Both the position numbers and the translations under genes were made by a program. The notes beneath the pieces were generated by a model that was not told where the DNA came from, did not search any database, and worked only from the letters and a program-made list of their open reading frames with translations. From positions 1 to 14,005 of the forward strand of contig NZ_JBMNPQ010000040.1 in NCBI RefSeq assembly GCF_050943655.1: a DNA stretch of 14,005 nucleotides. Reading direction: 5' to 3'. This DNA comes from Peptoniphilus_A sp050943655 (GTDB taxonomy: Bacteria > Bacillota > Clostridia > Tissierellales > Peptoniphilaceae). Positions 1 to 5,968 of this stretch are shown one piece after another (the stretch's first letter is position 1; each line of letters begins with the position of its first letter).

Positions 1-319
1 TTAAAAATGTATCGAAAAATGTTTTAAGAAATTGATATTAGACCCGAAGAGTCAAATGGAGTATATAATTTTATTTTTCGTGTTTATAAGTATTTTTAAT
101 GGAGCTATTGATTTCAAAAGTTTTGCTGCGAGATTTTTTACAAGGTACTCTTAATATATTTAGCCATAAACTTGCTGTATTTATTTATTAACCGAAAAAA
201 GATATCTTGGGATTTAATAAAAACAAATGCAATTTATTCTATTAAGTCTTCCGTTGGAACAATTATAATTATACAGATTATTGTGTATTTACTTAAAACA
301 TTTTTCGATACATTTTTAA
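1..319. repeat. Perfect 28-bp inverted repeats bounding a 319-bp segment
   Basis: Bases 1-28 (beginning TTAAAAATGTATCG) are the exact reverse complement of bases 292-319, with 263 bp between them. A perfect 28-bp match is very unlikely by chance even in AT-rich DNA. The left copy touches the window edge, so its outer flank and any target-site duplication cannot be seen. The arrangement could be a small non-autonomous transposon (MITE), the remnant of an insertion sequence, or an invertible segment. No transposase or recombinase is visible in the window. The right copy lies inside the possible coding fragment at 112-339. Confidence 0.7.
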
Positions 320-339
320 TAAAAATTCTTGGAAATTAA
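112..339 (+). pseudogene. Possible decayed fragment of a small hydrophobic protein
   Basis: An open frame without a good start runs from just after a stop at 109-111 to a TAA at 337-339. It encodes about 75 residues with two hydrophobic stretches (around YKVLLIYLAINLLYLF and GTIIIIQIIVYLL), resembling the C-terminal part of a membrane protein. A second frame, from ATG 56-58 to TAA 152-154, gives 32 hydrophobic residues (starts MEYIILFFVF) and ends inside this one, so a frameshifted single gene is possible. Neither frame has a convincing Shine-Dalgarno sequence, and the right inverted repeat overlaps the 3' end. I do not recognise the family. It may be no gene at all. Confidence 0.2.
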
Positions 340-346
340 ATAGAAA

Positions 347-386
347 CACTGTTGCAGAACTTTATGCTTTGCAACAGTGCTTTTTT
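347..386 (+). terminator. Intrinsic terminator, possibly bidirectional
   Basis: A perfect 10-bp stem, CACTGTTGCA (347-356) with TGCAACAGTG (370-379), has a 13-nt loop and is followed on the plus strand by TTTTTT (381-386). On the minus strand the same stem lies just beyond the nfo stop codon (385-387), followed by a weaker T-rich stretch. It could therefore end both a gene entering from the left and the cysK-cysE-nfo transcript. Confidence 0.8.
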
Positions 387-1215
387 ATTTTCTAAGACTT
401 TTTAAGAGTTCGATTTCTTTTTTATAACCGTCAAGTTCGTTCGGTGTCTCTAGATAAAATGGAAGGTCACGAAGTTTTTCGTGATTTATTATTCGCTCAA
501 TTGCATCAAGACCAATTTTTCCCTCGCCAATTTTTTCGTGTCTATCTTTTGCGGCGCCTCTTTCGTTTTTGCTGTCGTTTAGGTGAATTGCATAGAGGTA
601 TTTAAGTCCAATCTTCTCGTCAAACTCTTCTAACACTCCGTTAAGATCATTTACGATGTCGTATCCTGCTTCGTGCACGTGACAAGTGTCCATGCACACG
701 CCAATTTTTTCTTTGTTGTCTACTCTTTTTATTATTTCGCCGATTTCATCGAAGTTTCTTCCAACTTCTGTACCTTTTCCCGCCATGGTTTCAAGAAGAA
801 CTATTGTCTTCATGTCACTTGTCATGACTTCATTAAGCTTATTTGCAATTACATCAATTGCTTTATCAGCTCCCATTCCAGTGTGTGAACCTGGGTGAAA
901 GTTGTAATAAGCCTTTGGAAAAGCTTCAAGTCTTTCCAAGTCTTCTTTTAAAACCATCCCAGCAAATTCACGAACTCGTTCTGTGCTAGAGCATGGGTTT
1001 AGCGTGTAGGGCGCATGGGCAAGTATGGGACCAAAGTTATTTTCTTTTAAAATCTTTGCCATCTTCTCCAAATCTTTTTTATCGATTGCCTTTGTCCTTG
1101 AACCGCGCGGGTTACGCGAGAAAAACTGAAATGTGTTGGCAGATATTGAAAGAGCTGTCTCTGCCATTTTTTCGTAACCATCAGATGTACTTAAATGACT
1201 TCCTATATAAAACAT
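385..1215 (-). CDS. nfo: Endonuclease IV (AP endonuclease)
   Basis: Cuts the DNA backbone 5' of abasic sites and trims blocked 3' ends in base-excision repair, acting in the cytoplasm with a trinuclear zinc centre. The 276-residue protein is a single TIM-barrel domain of normal family length. All nine zinc ligands of the family can be placed by alignment to E. coli Nfo: H67 (LAHAPY), H107 (NFHPGSH), E142 (LLETMAG), D176 and H179 (MDTCH), H211 (IHLNDSK), D224 and H226 (DRH), and E256 (YLETP). The start is supported by AAAGGAGA about 5 bases upstream. Only 9 bp separate it from cysE, so it is very probably the last gene of the cysK-cysE-nfo operon, and the terminator at 347-386 lies directly behind it. 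It would thus share the cysteine-responsive leader, an unusual setting for a repair enzyme. Confidence 0.96.
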   Translation of the reverse strand: MFYIGSHLSTSDGYEKMAETALSISANTFQFFSRNPRGSRTKAIDKKDLEKMAKILKENNFGPILAHAPYTLNPCSSTERVREFAGMVLKEDLERLEAFPKAYYNFHPGSHTGMGADKAIDVIANKLNEVMTSDMKTIVLLETMAGKGTEVGRNFDEIGEIIKRVDNKEKIGVCMDTCHVHEAGYDIVNDLNGVLEEFDEKIGLKYLYAIHLNDSKNERGAAKDRHEKIGEGKIGLDAIERIINHEKLRDLPFYLETPNELDGYKKEIELLKSLRK

Positions 1216-1224
1216 ATTTCTCCT

Positions 1225-1773
1225 TTAATTATTTTCATTTTCTTCGGGGCTGTGAAATTTAACAACTTTTGCCGGCATTCCAACGGCTGTGGAATTCGGC
1301 GGGATGTCTGTTAAGACCAAAGCTCCCGCACCAATTCGCGCACCGTCTCCAATTTTTACCGGGCCAAGTATTGTTGCTCCCGTTCCAATTATAACATTAT
1401 TTCCAACTGTTGGATGTCTCTTGACTTCCTTTTCAAATCCCGTTCCGCCAAGAGTTATGTTGTGATACATGTGGCAGTTGTCGCCCACTTCTGCAGTCTC
1501 ACCAATTACTACAGCCATTCCGTGGTCGATGAATAAATTTTTGCCAATTTTCGCACCGGGATGAATTTCGATTCCCGTCTTCTTCCTCGCCCTTTGTGAA
1601 ATCCAGCGCGCAAGAGTTGTGTGGCCTTTTAGATAATAGTGGTGGGCGATTCTGTGTCTAATCATGCACTTTACTATTGGGTACATGAAGATTGCCTCGA
1701 AGATACTCCTGCAGGCTGGGTCTTTTTTTAATATAAATTTCGCATAGTCGCGAAGTTCTCTAAAAAATTTCAT
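1225..1773 (-). CDS. cysE: Serine O-acetyltransferase
   Basis: Transfers acetyl from acetyl-CoA to L-serine to give O-acetylserine, the substrate of CysK, in the cytoplasm. The 182-residue protein is the short form common in Firmicutes. A helical N-terminal part (about 1-65) is followed by a left-handed beta-helix of hexapeptide repeats (about 66-172). The conserved FIDHGMAVVIGETAEVGDN segment holds the catalytic His (H84). E69 takes the place of the E. coli catalytic Asp143, as is usual in Bacillus-type enzymes. H120 (KRHP) matches E. coli His193. The start codon overlaps the cysK stop by four bases (ATGA) with no strong Shine-Dalgarno of its own, which suggests translational coupling. In this family the C-terminal tail can bind CysK; here the tail ends in Asn rather than Ile, so such a complex is not evident. 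Confidence 0.96.
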   Translation of the reverse strand: MKFFRELRDYAKFILKKDPACRSIFEAIFMYPIVKCMIRHRIAHHYYLKGHTTLARWISQRARKKTGIEIHPGAKIGKNLFIDHGMAVVIGETAEVGDNCHMYHNITLGGTGFEKEVKRHPTVGNNVIIGTGATILGPVKIGDGARIGAGALVLTDIPPNSTAVGMPAKVVKFHSPEENENN

Positions 1774-2654
1774 TGGAATAATTCTGTAGACATATATCTT
1801 TCGGCAGTGTCTGGTGCAACTGTTACGATATTGCCATCCACTTCTTCTAACATTTTAAGTGCTCCTGCCACATTTGCTCCAGCTGATATTCCAACAGAAA
1901 GTCCCTCTTCGCGAGAAAGTCTCTTTGCCATTTCAATTGCCTCGTCTGATTTTACTGTGATTACTTTATCAAGTACTTTTTGATCAAGAACTTTTGGAAT
2001 GAAGTTTGCCCCAATTCCTTGAATTTTGTGTGGACCTGCTCCGCCCTTTGTAAGAAGTGGTGACTCTTCTGGTTCAATTGTCCAAACTTTTATATTTTCA
2101 TCTTTTGATTTTAAGAATCTGCCAGCTCCTGTGACTGTTCCGCCAGTTCCAAAGCTTGCGATAAATCCTCCGATTTCTTTTAAGTCTTCATAAATTTCTG
2201 GGCCAGTTGTCTTTTCATGAGCTAGGGCGTTGTATTTATTTTCAAATTGGTTTGGCATAAAGTAGTCTCCTGTTTTTGCCATCTCAAGAGCCTTGTCAAC
2301 TGATGCTTGCATTCCACCTTCACCTGTCAAAATAATTTTTGCGCCGTAGCTTTCCATTAATTTTCTTCTTTCGATGGACATGGAACTTGGCATAACAAGT
2401 TCAACTTCATATCCCAAGCTCTTTCCGATTAGTGCAAGGGCTATACCTGTGTTTCCACTTGTTGGCTCGACGATTTTCATGCCCTCTTTAAGGCTTCCGT
2501 CTTCGATTGCTCCCTTAATCATGTAAAGTGCAGCTCTATCTTTAATTGATCCGCCTGGGTTTGATTTTTCCACTTTTACAAAAATTCTACCGTCTCCAAT
2601 GTGTTGTAATTGTACTAAATTTGATTTTCCAATTGTGTCTAATAATTTTTTCAT
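1770..2654 (-). CDS. cysK: Cysteine synthase (O-acetylserine sulfhydrylase)
   Basis: A PLP enzyme that makes L-cysteine from O-acetylserine and sulfide. The 294-residue chain is slightly shorter than the usual 300-320. The PLP-binding lysine is K38 in NPGGSIKDRAALYMIKGA. The substrate-binding loop is PTSGNTG (64-70), and the phosphate-binding glycine loop is SFGTGGTVTGAG. SVGISAGAN near the C-terminus is also typical. AAAGGAG stands 8 bases before the ATG. It is the first enzyme gene of a minus-strand operon with cysE (4-bp overlap) and nfo. Upstream lie a Cys-codon leader peptide and an intrinsic terminator, so read-through into cysK is probably set by cysteine supply. A cystathionine beta-synthase-like role cannot be excluded from sequence alone, but adjacent cysE favours CysK. 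Confidence 0.95.
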   Translation of the reverse strand: MKKLLDTIGKSNLVQLQHIGDGRIFVKVEKSNPGGSIKDRAALYMIKGAIEDGSLKEGMKIVEPTSGNTGIALALIGKSLGYEVELVMPSSMSIERRKLMESYGAKIILTGEGGMQASVDKALEMAKTGDYFMPNQFENKYNALAHEKTTGPEIYEDLKEIGGFIASFGTGGTVTGAGRFLKSKDENIKVWTIEPEESPLLTKGGAGPHKIQGIGANFIPKVLDQKVLDKVITVKSDEAIEMAKRLSREEGLSVGISAGANVAGALKMLEEVDGNIVTVAPDTAERYMSTELFQ

Positions 2655-2727
2655 CTTAATTACTCCTTTTTCAATAAGAACCCCACCATGCTTTAAGTTT
2701 TACATGAGGAAGATTAACTTACGTAAT

Positions 2728-2759
2728 AAAAAAAGGACATATGATTAATCACATGTCCC
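2728..2759 (-). terminator. Attenuator terminator upstream of cysK
   Basis: Read on the minus strand, GGACATGTGA and TCATATGTCC form a 10-bp stem with one G-U pair and a TTAA loop, followed immediately by seven T residues (2734-2728). It lies between the Cys leader peptide and cysK, 73 bases before the cysK start, with no other gene to terminate. It therefore fits a regulated terminator in the 5' leader. Confidence 0.88.
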
Positions 2760-2784
2760 AAATAAACAATTTACGATTAAACAT

Positions 2785-2868
2785 TCAAACAAGTCCTATA
2801 AAATTATTTATAGAACAACAGCAGAAAGTTTTAACATTATTTAGTTTTTTAATCTCTGCAAGTTTCAT
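2785..2868 (-). CDS. Cysteine leader peptide (attenuation uORF), 27 aa
   Basis: A short reading frame encodes MKLAEIKKLNNVKTF, then three Cys codons in a row (TGC TGT TGT, 2823-2815), then SINNFIGLV and TGA. GAGGTG stands 7 bases before the ATG, a strong Shine-Dalgarno, and the start lies about 32 bases after the predicted transcription start. An in-frame ATG five codons upstream (ATG AGG TGC) would add a fourth Cys, but it has no ribosome site and the Shine-Dalgarno falls after it. The position between a consensus promoter and a terminator upstream of cysK-cysE is the classic layout of amino-acid attenuation leaders (trp, his, leu). The inferred role is to sense charged tRNA-Cys: a ribosome stalled at the Cys run changes leader RNA folding. 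The peptide itself probably has no function. Confidence 0.85.
   Translation of the reverse strand: MKLAEIKKLNNVKTFCCCSINNFIGLV
2793..2816 (-). promoter_or_regulatory. Pause/anti-antiterminator hairpin after the Cys codons
   Basis: On the minus strand GTTCTATAAA and TTTATAGGAC pair over 10 bp (one U-G) around a TAAT loop. The 5' arm begins inside the third Cys codon, so a ribosome stalled on the Cys run would prevent this hairpin from forming. The released AGGAC (2797-2793) could then pair with GTCCT (2738-2734), the 3' arm of the terminator, whose shape resembles the GTTCT of the first arm. This would be a 1:2 / 3:4 versus 2:4 switch. The pairings are visible by eye; the switch itself is inference. 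Confidence 0.6.
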
Positions 2869-2906
2869 TTGAACGCACCTCATATTTATATTAAATATTG
2901 GTTTCA

Positions 2907-2935
2907 AGTATAGTATTGTTTGTTAAATTTGTCAA
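2907..2935 (-). promoter_or_regulatory. Promoter of the cys leader/cysK operon
   Basis: The minus strand has a perfect -35 TTGACA (2935-2930), a 17-bp spacer and -10 TATACT (2912-2907). The predicted start of transcription is near 2900, which gives a leader of about 245 nt before cysK. Such a near-consensus promoter suggests high, largely constitutive initiation with control placed downstream at the attenuator. Confidence 0.88.
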
Positions 2936-2981
2936 GTATATTATTCTACTAGCAATTATATAAATTAATTTACATTATAAC

Positions 2982-3011
2982 TTGAACAAAAGAGGCTTTC
3001 TTCGTTATAAT
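2982..3011 (+). promoter_or_regulatory. Promoter of the glmU operon
   Basis: TTGAAC (2982-2987), an 18-bp spacer and TATAAT (3006-3011) precede glmU, with a start expected near 3018. It is divergent from the cys promoter, with the two -35 boxes 46 bp apart. Confidence 0.8.
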
Positions 3012-3040
3012 AGAATAAGCAAAATAAGAAGAGGTGTTGT

Positions 3041-4420
3041 ATGAAAGTTTCGATTATCCTGGCAGCAGGAGAGGGAACTAGAATGAAATCCAAAGTTCCA
3101 AAGGTTCTTCATGAAATATTGGGAAGACCTATGCTTTTTTATGTCCTAAATGCCTGCAAAAAGGCCTCTACAGAAAAAAACATTGTAGTTGTTGGACATA
3201 ACAAAGAAAAGGTAAAAGAAAAATTCCATGATGAGACTGATGTGGACTTTATTGAGCAACCAATTGGAGAGGGCTTTCCTTATGGAACTGGCTTTGCAGT
3301 TTCCAATGCAGTTAGTGAAATAAACGACGATGATACTGTTATTATTTTAAATGGCGACACGCCACTTATTTCTGACTCTACAATAGATTGTTTCTTAAAG
3401 TATCACGAATGTAGAGAAAACGCGATGACAGTTTTAACTGCCGATATGCCTGATCCAACTAATTACGGAAGAATCATCCGCGATGGAGATGCAAATATAA
3501 AGGCAATTGTTGAAGAAAAAGATGCCAATGAAAAAGAAAAATTAATTCGCGAGATTAATTCAGGTATTTTTGCCTTCAAGGGAAGTGCATTAAAATACGC
3601 AATCGACAATTTAAATACTGACAATGCAGCTGGTGAAATGTACTTAACTGACGCATTGGAAATATTAGTAAGCGCCGGAGAAAAGGTAGGATCTTTTAAA
3701 ATTAAAGACCCACACGAGATCCTGGGCGTAAACTCAAGATACGAGCTCTCAAATACTTCAGAAATCTTAAGAGATAAGATTAATAAAGAGTATATGATAA
3801 ACGGAGTAACTTTAATAGATCAAAAATCAACTTATATTGAACTTGGTGCAAAAATTGAAGAAGATGTTACAATTTATCCAAACACTTATATAGACAAAAA
3901 GTCTGTAATAAAAACTGGAACAGTTATCTACGATTCTAAGATTTATAATTCTACAATAGATGAGGGAGTAACAATTAAGTCTTCTGAAATCGAAAGTTCA
4001 ACAGTGGGTTCTGGAACAACAGTTGGGCCTTACGCTCACTTAAGACCAAATTCAAATGTGGGTAAAAATTGTAAAGTTGGAAACTTTGTTGAAATTAAAA
4101 ATTCAAATGTTGGCGACGGTTCTAAGATGAGTCATCTTGCCTATGTTGGCGATGCAGATATTGGATGTGACGTAAACATTGGCTGTGGCGTAGTCTTTGT
4201 AAATTACAACGGACGTGAAAAATTTAGATCTGTAGTTGGAGATCATGCTTTTATTGGATCAAATTCAAATCTTGTTGCTCCTCTTGAAGTTGAGGAGAAC
4301 GCATATATTGCCGCAGGATCAACAATTACTAAAAAAGTTTCAAAGGGACAGCTTTCCCTTGAAAGAGCTGAACAAAAGAATATAGATGGTTGGGTACTTC
4401 GAAAAGGATTTATGAAATAG
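3041..4420 (+). CDS. glmU: Bifunctional GlmU: GlcN-1-P acetyltransferase / UDP-GlcNAc pyrophosphorylase
   Basis: Makes UDP-N-acetylglucosamine, the precursor of peptidoglycan and wall polymers, in two steps: acetylation of glucosamine-1-phosphate, then uridylyl transfer. The N-terminal Rossmann domain (about 1-230) carries LAAGEGTRMKSKVPKVLH (7-24) and NGDTPLI with metal ligand D106. The C-terminal left-handed beta-helix (about 255-459) carries R335, K353 and the catalytic base H365 (SHLAYVGDADIG), matching E. coli R333, K351 and H363. The 459-residue length is normal. The segment EQPIGEGFPYGTGFAV is a few residues longer than the E. coli QLGTGHAV loop, a form I associate with clostridial enzymes. 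GAGGTG stands 5 bases before the ATG. It is first in glmU-prs-pth-mfd, an order shared with Bacillus (gcaD-prs). Confidence 0.97.
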   Translation: MKVSIILAAGEGTRMKSKVPKVLHEILGRPMLFYVLNACKKASTEKNIVVVGHNKEKVKEKFHDETDVDFIEQPIGEGFPYGTGFAVSNAVSEINDDDTVIILNGDTPLISDSTIDCFLKYHECRENAMTVLTADMPDPTNYGRIIRDGDANIKAIVEEKDANEKEKLIREINSGIFAFKGSALKYAIDNLNTDNAAGEMYLTDALEILVSAGEKVGSFKIKDPHEILGVNSRYELSNTSEILRDKINKEYMINGVTLIDQKSTYIELGAKIEEDVTIYPNTYIDKKSVIKTGTVIYDSKIYNSTIDEGVTIKSSEIESSTVGSGTTVGPYAHLRPNSNVGKNCKVGNFVEIKNSNVGDGSKMSHLAYVGDADIGCDVNIGCGVVFVNYNGREKFRSVVGDHAFIGSNSNLVAPLEVEENAYIAAGSTITKKVSKGQLSLERAEQKNIDGWVLRKGFMK

Positions 4421-4429
4421 GAGGATAAT

Positions 4430-5380
4430 ATGAGTACTGTTAATGGAGATATACTTGTTTTTACAGGCAATTCTAATATTAGTTTAGTTGATAAAATTGT
4501 AAAGGAACTAGGAATTGAAAAGGGCGCGTGCACTGTTTCGACTTTTTCTGACGGAGAAATTTCTATAGATATTGGGATTTCTGTAAGAGGTAAAGATTGC
4601 TTTATTATCCAATCTACTTCATCACCTGTTAACGACAATTTAATGGAACTTTTAATTTTAATCGATGCATTAAAGAGAGCTTCAGCTGGAAGAATCAACG
4701 CTGTTATCCCTTATTACGGATACGCAAGACAAGACAGAAAGACTAAGGCAAGAGAACCTATTACATCAAAACTTGTTGCAGATCTTTTGACAAAAGCTGG
4801 AGCAGATAGAGTTGTTGCAATGGACCTTCACGCTGGACAAATTCAAGGTTACTTCGACATTCCAGTTGACCACTTGACTGCAGTTCCATACCTTGCAGCA
4901 TACTTTAAAGAAATTGTAAAAGAAGATGAGTTCGTAGTAGTTTCTCCAGACCTTGGTGGAGTTACAAGAACTAGAAAATTCGCAAACGAATTAAATCTTC
5001 CAATCGCAATTATAGAAAAACGCCGTCCAAAGGCAAATGTAAGTGAAGTTATGAATATTATTGGTGATGTTGATGGCAAATCTGTAATTTTAGTAGATGA
5101 CATTGCAGACACTGCTGGAACAATTACACAAGCTGCCGACGCACTTAAAAAGCGTGGAGCAAAATATGTATATGGAGCAGCAACTCACGGTGTGCTTTCA
5201 GGACCTGCTATTGAAAGAATCAAAAATTCTTCACTAGAAAAATTTGTAATAACAGATACAATTGAACTTCCTGAAGACAAGAAAATCGACAAAATCGACA
5301 TCGTATCAGTTGCACCAGTATTTGCATCAGCAATCAGAAGAATCAACACATCAACATCAGTAAGTGAAATGTTTGAATAA
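4430..5380 (+). CDS. prs: Ribose-phosphate pyrophosphokinase (PRPP synthetase)
   Basis: Transfers pyrophosphate from ATP to ribose-5-phosphate, giving PRPP for purine, pyrimidine, NAD, His and Trp synthesis. The 316-residue chain is the normal class I length. Recognisable parts are the ATP-site segment YGYARQDRKTKAREPI, the family signature DLHAGQIQGYFDIPVDH beginning at D132 with H134, the flexible loop KRRPKAN, and the PRPP loop VDDIADTAGTI (222-232). The signature ends VDHLTA where VDNLYA is more common, and the loop has IADTAG for the usual IDTAG spacing; both are mild variations. GGAGG lies about 6 bases before the ATG, only 9 bp after glmU, so the genes are co-transcribed. Confidence 0.97.
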   Translation: MSTVNGDILVFTGNSNISLVDKIVKELGIEKGACTVSTFSDGEISIDIGISVRGKDCFIIQSTSSPVNDNLMELLILIDALKRASAGRINAVIPYYGYARQDRKTKAREPITSKLVADLLTKAGADRVVAMDLHAGQIQGYFDIPVDHLTAVPYLAAYFKEIVKEDEFVVVSPDLGGVTRTRKFANELNLPIAIIEKRRPKANVSEVMNIIGDVDGKSVILVDDIADTAGTITQAADALKKRGAKYVYGAATHGVLSGPAIERIKNSSLEKFVITDTIELPEDKKIDKIDIVSVAPVFASAIRRINTSTSVSEMFE

Positions 5381-5389
5381 GGTGATTAA

Positions 5390-5959
5390 TTGTATATAAT
5401 AGTTGGGCTTGGCAATCCAGGCAAAAAATACGAGGCCACAAGACACAATGTGGGCTTTAGAACTATTGATACACTTGCAGATAAATTAAATATAAAAGTA
5501 AATAAGATTAAATTTAAGGGGCTTTTGGGAGAAGGAAGAATTGCCGATGAAAAGGTAATTCTCCTAAAGCCTCAAACTTTTATGAATAATTCTGGCGAGT
5601 CAATAGTTGAAGTTTTAAATTTTTATAAATTACAGCCGAAAGATGTATTTGTAATAGCAGATGACATCGACATAGAGTTTGCACAGCTAAAAATCAAAAA
5701 GAACGGCTCTGCTGGAACTCACAACGGCTTAAAGTCAATAGTTAATTTAACAGGGTCCAAGGATTTTGCGAGGTTTAAAATTGGTGTTGGAAAGAAACAT
5801 CCAAATGAAGATCTGGCTTCTTTTGTGCTGTCTAATTTTCCAGCGAAGGATAAAAAACACATTGACGCTTGCATCGAGGCTTGCGCAGATGCTGTAATTG
5901 AAGCTGTAACAGATGGCATAGATAGGGCCATGAATAATTACAACAACAATATTTATTGA
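5390..5959 (+). CDS. pth: Peptidyl-tRNA hydrolase
   Basis: Cleaves the ester bond of peptidyl-tRNAs that fall off ribosomes and so recycles tRNA. The 189-residue chain is of standard length. The start VGLGNPGKKYEATRHNVGF contains N9 and the catalytic H19. FMNNSG gives N66, ADDID gives D92 (E. coli D93), and GTHNGLKSI gives N112 (E. coli N114), so the active site is complete. The start codon is TTG, chosen because AAGGTGAT stands a few bases before it and because the protein begins exactly at the conserved first beta strand; no ATG fits. It starts 9 bp after prs and is followed 9 bp later by mfd. Bacillus has ctc between prs and its pth (spoVC); that gene is absent here. Confidence 0.96.
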   Translation: MYIIVGLGNPGKKYEATRHNVGFRTIDTLADKLNIKVNKIKFKGLLGEGRIADEKVILLKPQTFMNNSGESIVEVLNFYKLQPKDVFVIADDIDIEFAQLKIKKNGSAGTHNGLKSIVNLTGSKDFARFKIGVGKKHPNEDLASFVLSNFPAKDKKHIDACIEACADAVIEAVTDGIDRAMNNYNNNIY

Positions 5960-5968
5960 GGGTTTAGC

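Noticed and set aside
2655..2900. T-box or SAM riboswitch upstream of cysK
   Set aside because: I could not find a T-box sequence (core TGGNACCGCG) or the multi-helix pattern of a SAM riboswitch. The leader is short and dominated by the Cys frame and two simple hairpins.
4243..4698. 151-codon minus-strand frame across the glmU-prs junction
   Set aside because: It lies antisense to two strongly conserved genes, has serine/isoleucine-rich shadow composition and no ribosome site.
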